DNA of 8,913 nucleotides from Bacilli bacterium (GTDB lineage Bacteria; Bacillota_I; Bacilli_A; RF39; UBA660): positions 1 through 8,913 of the forward strand of contig JAQUFI010000056.1 of NCBI GenBank assembly GCA_028684735.1. Reading direction: 5' to 3'. Positions 8,106 through 8,913 of this stretch are shown here, one piece after another. Position 1 is the first letter of the stretch. Each line of letters begins with the position of its first letter. Below the pieces are notes generated by a model. It saw nothing but the letters and a program-made list of their open reading frames with translations, made no database searches and was not told where the DNA came from. Position numbers and translations under genes: made by a program.

Positions 8106-8155
8106 ACCTTATCACCTATTACACAAATTGTATCATGAAAGCAATTTGGATACAA
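8106..8155 (-). promoter_or_regulatory. Promoter and overlapping inverted repeats of the complete pilin-lectin gene
   Basis: On the minus strand, TACAAT (8127-8132) is preceded by TGA, giving an extended -10 (TGATACAAT). A weak -35, TTGTAT (8150-8155), lies exactly 17 nt upstream. Transcription would start near 8120, leaving a leader of about 15 nt with the AGGTG ribosome site. Two inverted repeats overlay the promoter: CAAATTG (8124-8130) with CAATTTG (8142-8148), and TTGTATC (8128-8134) with GATACAA (8149-8155). They could be operator half-sites, although AT-rich chance matches are possible. The promoter call is by inspection only. Confidence 0.6.
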
Positions 8156-8181
8156 GTTAAAGTAATGTTGAAAAAAATAAA

Positions 8182-8210
8182 AATACTAAGATATCAAATA
8201 TCTTAGTATT
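8182..8210 (-). terminator. Intrinsic terminator of the upstream pilin-lectin copy
   Basis: AATACTAAGATAT (8182-8194) and ATATCTTAGTATT (8198-8210) form a perfect 13-bp stem with a 3-nt loop. On the minus strand the hairpin is followed directly by TTTATTTTTTT, a good U-tract. It begins 22 nt after the stop codon of the 8233 gene and upstream of the promoter of the next copy, so the two paralogs appear to be separate transcription units. Confidence 0.85.
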
Positions 8211-8232
8211 AGTTATTTATATTTAAATAAAA

Positions 8233-8913
8233 CTATGGTTTTATTTGAATAAGGCGGGTTGCAATTGCACCACATCCCCCATTACAAAGGCTAAAAGCAA
8301 AAGGTCCAGCAATATTCGTATCAGTTGAATTTCTCCCACGATCTGACCAAGGGTAAACAGTGTCCCAAATGTTGGATTCATCACTATACCAACCACTTGT
8401 TTCTGATAAAGCACTTCCATAACATATTCCACCATTACATGCTGTAGAAGTATTTGTACTTGTATATCGATCCCAATATTCACTTGTTGGCAAACTACCA
8501 ACTGATGTTGCTGCACTAAAACCACTTGCATCATCTACTGAAACTGCAGTTGTTGGACGATACATGCTCATCATGTTTTCTCTTCTTCCACCACTCATAT
8601 CATATACCCCATATATATTACCAGTTGTACTTGCTTTATAGGCTAATGCCTTATTAGTTAAAGTGTTTCCTGTTGCTACACATTCACTAGCTATTCCTGT
8701 TGCCATTGTAGTGGTAGTTGCACATTTCCCATCATAGGTATAAAAACCAGTATTTATATATTCATTACTACCGACTTTTGCTTGACTTCCACCAACATTT
8801 CCACCACTTCGTCCAGTATAGAAACTACTACTATTATTTTTATATATCTCGCTATTTGTTCTATAAGTACTATGTGAAAGATATGCTACTGCTCCCCATT
8901 CAGTATTTTTCAT
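8233..8913 (-). CDS. Second pilin-lectin paralog, 5' part outside window (C-terminal 226 aa)
   Basis: This frame runs off the right edge. The Met at 8911-8913 aligns with A313 of the complete paralog, so it is internal and not a start. The 226 visible residues align with residues 313-539 of that protein, with one codon missing. Shared blocks include EWGA..YLSHS, TGRSGGNVGGSQ, TGFYTYDGKC, IYGVYDMSGG, TSEYWDRYT, ACNGGICYG and ETSGWYSD. The last 45 or so residues diverge strongly apart from PWSxRG, AGxF, a Gly and the terminal QxKP. The usual aromatic-Arg ending (SFR in the neighbour) is reduced to TR, and two extra cysteines appear in the variable part (SLCNGGCG). The AWEN of the core motif is RREN here. 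Whether a prepilin leader exists upstream cannot be seen; it is expected by homology. The stop is TAG, followed by its own terminator. Confidence 0.8.
   Translation of the reverse strand: MKNTEWGAVAYLSHSTYRTNSEIYKNNSSSFYTGRSGGNVGGSQAKVGSNEYINTGFYTYDGKCATTTTMATGIASECVATGNTLTNKALAYKASTTGNIYGVYDMSGGRRENMMSMYRPTTAVSVDDASGFSAATSVGSLPTSEYWDRYTSTNTSTACNGGICYGSALSETSGWYSDESNIWDTVYPWSDRGRNSTDTNIAGPFAFSLCNGGCGAIATRLIQIKP
8257..8379 (-). other. Putative hypervariable region of the partial pilin-lectin copy
   Basis: This segment is the counterpart of 6510-6635, running from the codon after GWYSD to the codon before the final RLIQIKP. About 11 of 41 aligned residues match the neighbour, against an estimated three quarters upstream. 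Conserved positions are the PWS, R-G, A-G-x-F and Gly scaffold. Many changed codon pairs keep the third base but differ at the first two (for example GTC/AAC, GAT/CTT, GAT/TGT, CAT/AAT). Confidence 0.5.

Noticed and set aside
8106..8232. Template repeat of a diversity-generating retroelement in the gap between the paralogs
   Set aside because: The 127-nt gap is explained by a terminator, a promoter and AT-rich filler. It has no similarity to the variable regions.
8911..8913. ATG at the right edge as the true start of the second pilin-lectin gene
   Set aside because: It aligns with internal residue 313 of the complete paralog inside a conserved block (xKxxEWGA), with no room to see a ribosome site. 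The gene almost certainly continues past the window.

Overview
The window is strongly AT-rich DNA with short intergenic gaps and AGGAGG-like ribosome sites. TGG encodes Trp and one gene ends in TGA, so the standard bacterial code fits. The gene content and order (dtd, relA, secDF, comN, a SpoVB-type flippase) point to a low-GC Bacillota, most likely class Bacilli, perhaps a reduced-genome gut lineage. The class is inferred from synteny with Bacillus as I remember it; the exact lineage cannot be read from the sequence.

Positions 1-5059 (minus strand) form a compact four-gene housekeeping operon, read comN, secDF, relA, dtd. comN encodes a small post-transcriptional regulator. secDF encodes a fused SecD-SecF secretion motor. 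relA encodes a bifunctional (p)ppGpp synthetase/hydrolase. dtd encodes D-aminoacyl-tRNA deacylase and runs off the left edge. Gaps are 18 and 15 nt, followed by a 1-nt overlap. A 78-bp AT-rich region (5060-5137), holding a perfect 17-nt palindrome, separates this operon from a divergent plus-strand SpoVB/MurJ-like lipid flippase gene (5138-6439). That gene ends in a hairpin that looks bidirectional and also serves the convergent gene to its right.

Positions 6486-8913 (minus strand) are accessory in character: two tandem paralogous genes. The complete one (6486-8105) encodes a type IV prepilin-type N-terminus joined to a large C-terminal domain resembling the FGE-sulfatase/C-type-lectin fold. 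The upstream copy (8233-8913) is cut by the window edge, so only its C-terminal 226 residues are visible. Each copy has its own terminator, and the complete copy has its own promoter. The two align without gaps except for one codon. They are highly similar (one stretch is identical over 55 nt) until about the last 45 residues. There the sequence becomes hypervariable around a conserved PWSxRG...AGxF...G...R scaffold.

That pattern resembles the variable region of diversity-generating retroelement (DGR) target proteins, or another surface-antigen diversification system. No reverse transcriptase, template repeat or accessory gene lies in this window, so the diversification idea is a hypothesis. 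The most interesting part of the window is this pilin-anchored, lectin-like variable protein array placed beside core secretion and stringent-response genes.
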